Shown here: positions 6,451 through 6,530 of the stretch, in pieces
Layout: each line of letters begins with the position of its first letter
Position numbering within the stretch: position 1 is the stretch's first letter
Origin: Nitrospira sp.
Lineage (GTDB): Bacteria; Nitrospirota; Nitrospiria; Nitrospirales; Nitrospiraceae
NCBI GenBank assembly: GCA_016873525.1
Contig: VGXD01000116.1
Location: 1-6,530, forward strand
DNA: 6,530 bases
Direction of reading: 5' to 3'
Position numbers and translations under genes: made by a program
The notes under the pieces: model-generated
Databases searched by the model: none
What the model saw: only the letters and a program-made list of their open reading frames with translations
What the model was told of the DNA's origin: nothing

Positions 6451-6497
6451 GGCGAGAGGCGCGCGGCAAGGGGGGCAGGATCGTCGTGCCTCTCGCC
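6451..6497 (-). promoter_or_regulatory. 10-bp perfect inverted repeat in the FtrB-like gene leader
   Basis: GGCGAGAGGC at 6451-6460 and GCCTCTCGCC at 6488-6497 are exact reverse complements separated by 27 bases. On the minus-strand transcript the stem would end three bases before the ribosome binding site. It could be a leader hairpin that influences translation, an operator, or the terminator of an upstream gene. Nothing else convincing is seen between 6498 and the window edge; a TAAACT at 6507-6512 (minus strand) is too weak to call a -10 box. Confidence 0.5.
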
Positions 6498-6530
6498 CGA
6501 GCCGGTAGTTTACAAGCAAGGCCGCCTCCT

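Overview
The window is a GC-rich, gene-dense stretch of bacterial chromosome. It holds seven supported protein genes and no RNA genes, mobile elements or CRISPR arrays. The mix suggests a Nitrospira-like member of the Nitrospirota: a PAS/GAF hybrid histidine kinase, a CbbQ/NirQ/NorQ-type AAA+ ATPase, a lone ferredoxin:thioredoxin reductase catalytic subunit, and short GC-rich repeats in spacers. This is an inference from gene style and not a proof; other GC-rich chemolithotrophs remain possible.

Layout. Five genes lie on the + strand. They are the 3' part of a hybrid sensor histidine kinase (cut by the left edge), a CbbQ/NorQ-type ATPase with what looks like its own sigma70 promoter, a small lipoprotein of unknown role, a DUF167/YggU-family protein, and a membrane fatty acid hydroxylase/sterol desaturase-family enzyme. 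The last three are spaced by about 57 and 41 bp and could be co-transcribed. They meet two minus-strand genes across a convergent spacer of about 144 bp that holds an 8-bp hairpin. The minus-strand pair runs from the right edge inwards: FtrB-like catalytic subunit, then a secreted M28-family zinc peptidase. The two overlap by 4 bases (TTGA), so they are very likely one translationally coupled operon.

How the genes work together. There is no single obvious pathway. The kinase is a signalling protein. The ATPase belongs to a family that remodels or activates metalloenzymes together with a von Willebrand A-domain partner, which is not seen here. The hydroxylase points to lipid modification. The FtrB-like protein points to iron-sulfur-based thiol reduction.

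The points most worth a second look are: a slip-prone 7-bp tandem repeat inside the peptidase coding sequence; the FtrB-like protein with a near-canonical six-cysteine signature, a C-terminal extension and a 10-bp inverted repeat just upstream of its ribosome binding site; and the CbbQ-like ATPase lacking an adjacent partner. I did not find clear evidence for a wholly new multi-gene system in these 6.5 kb.
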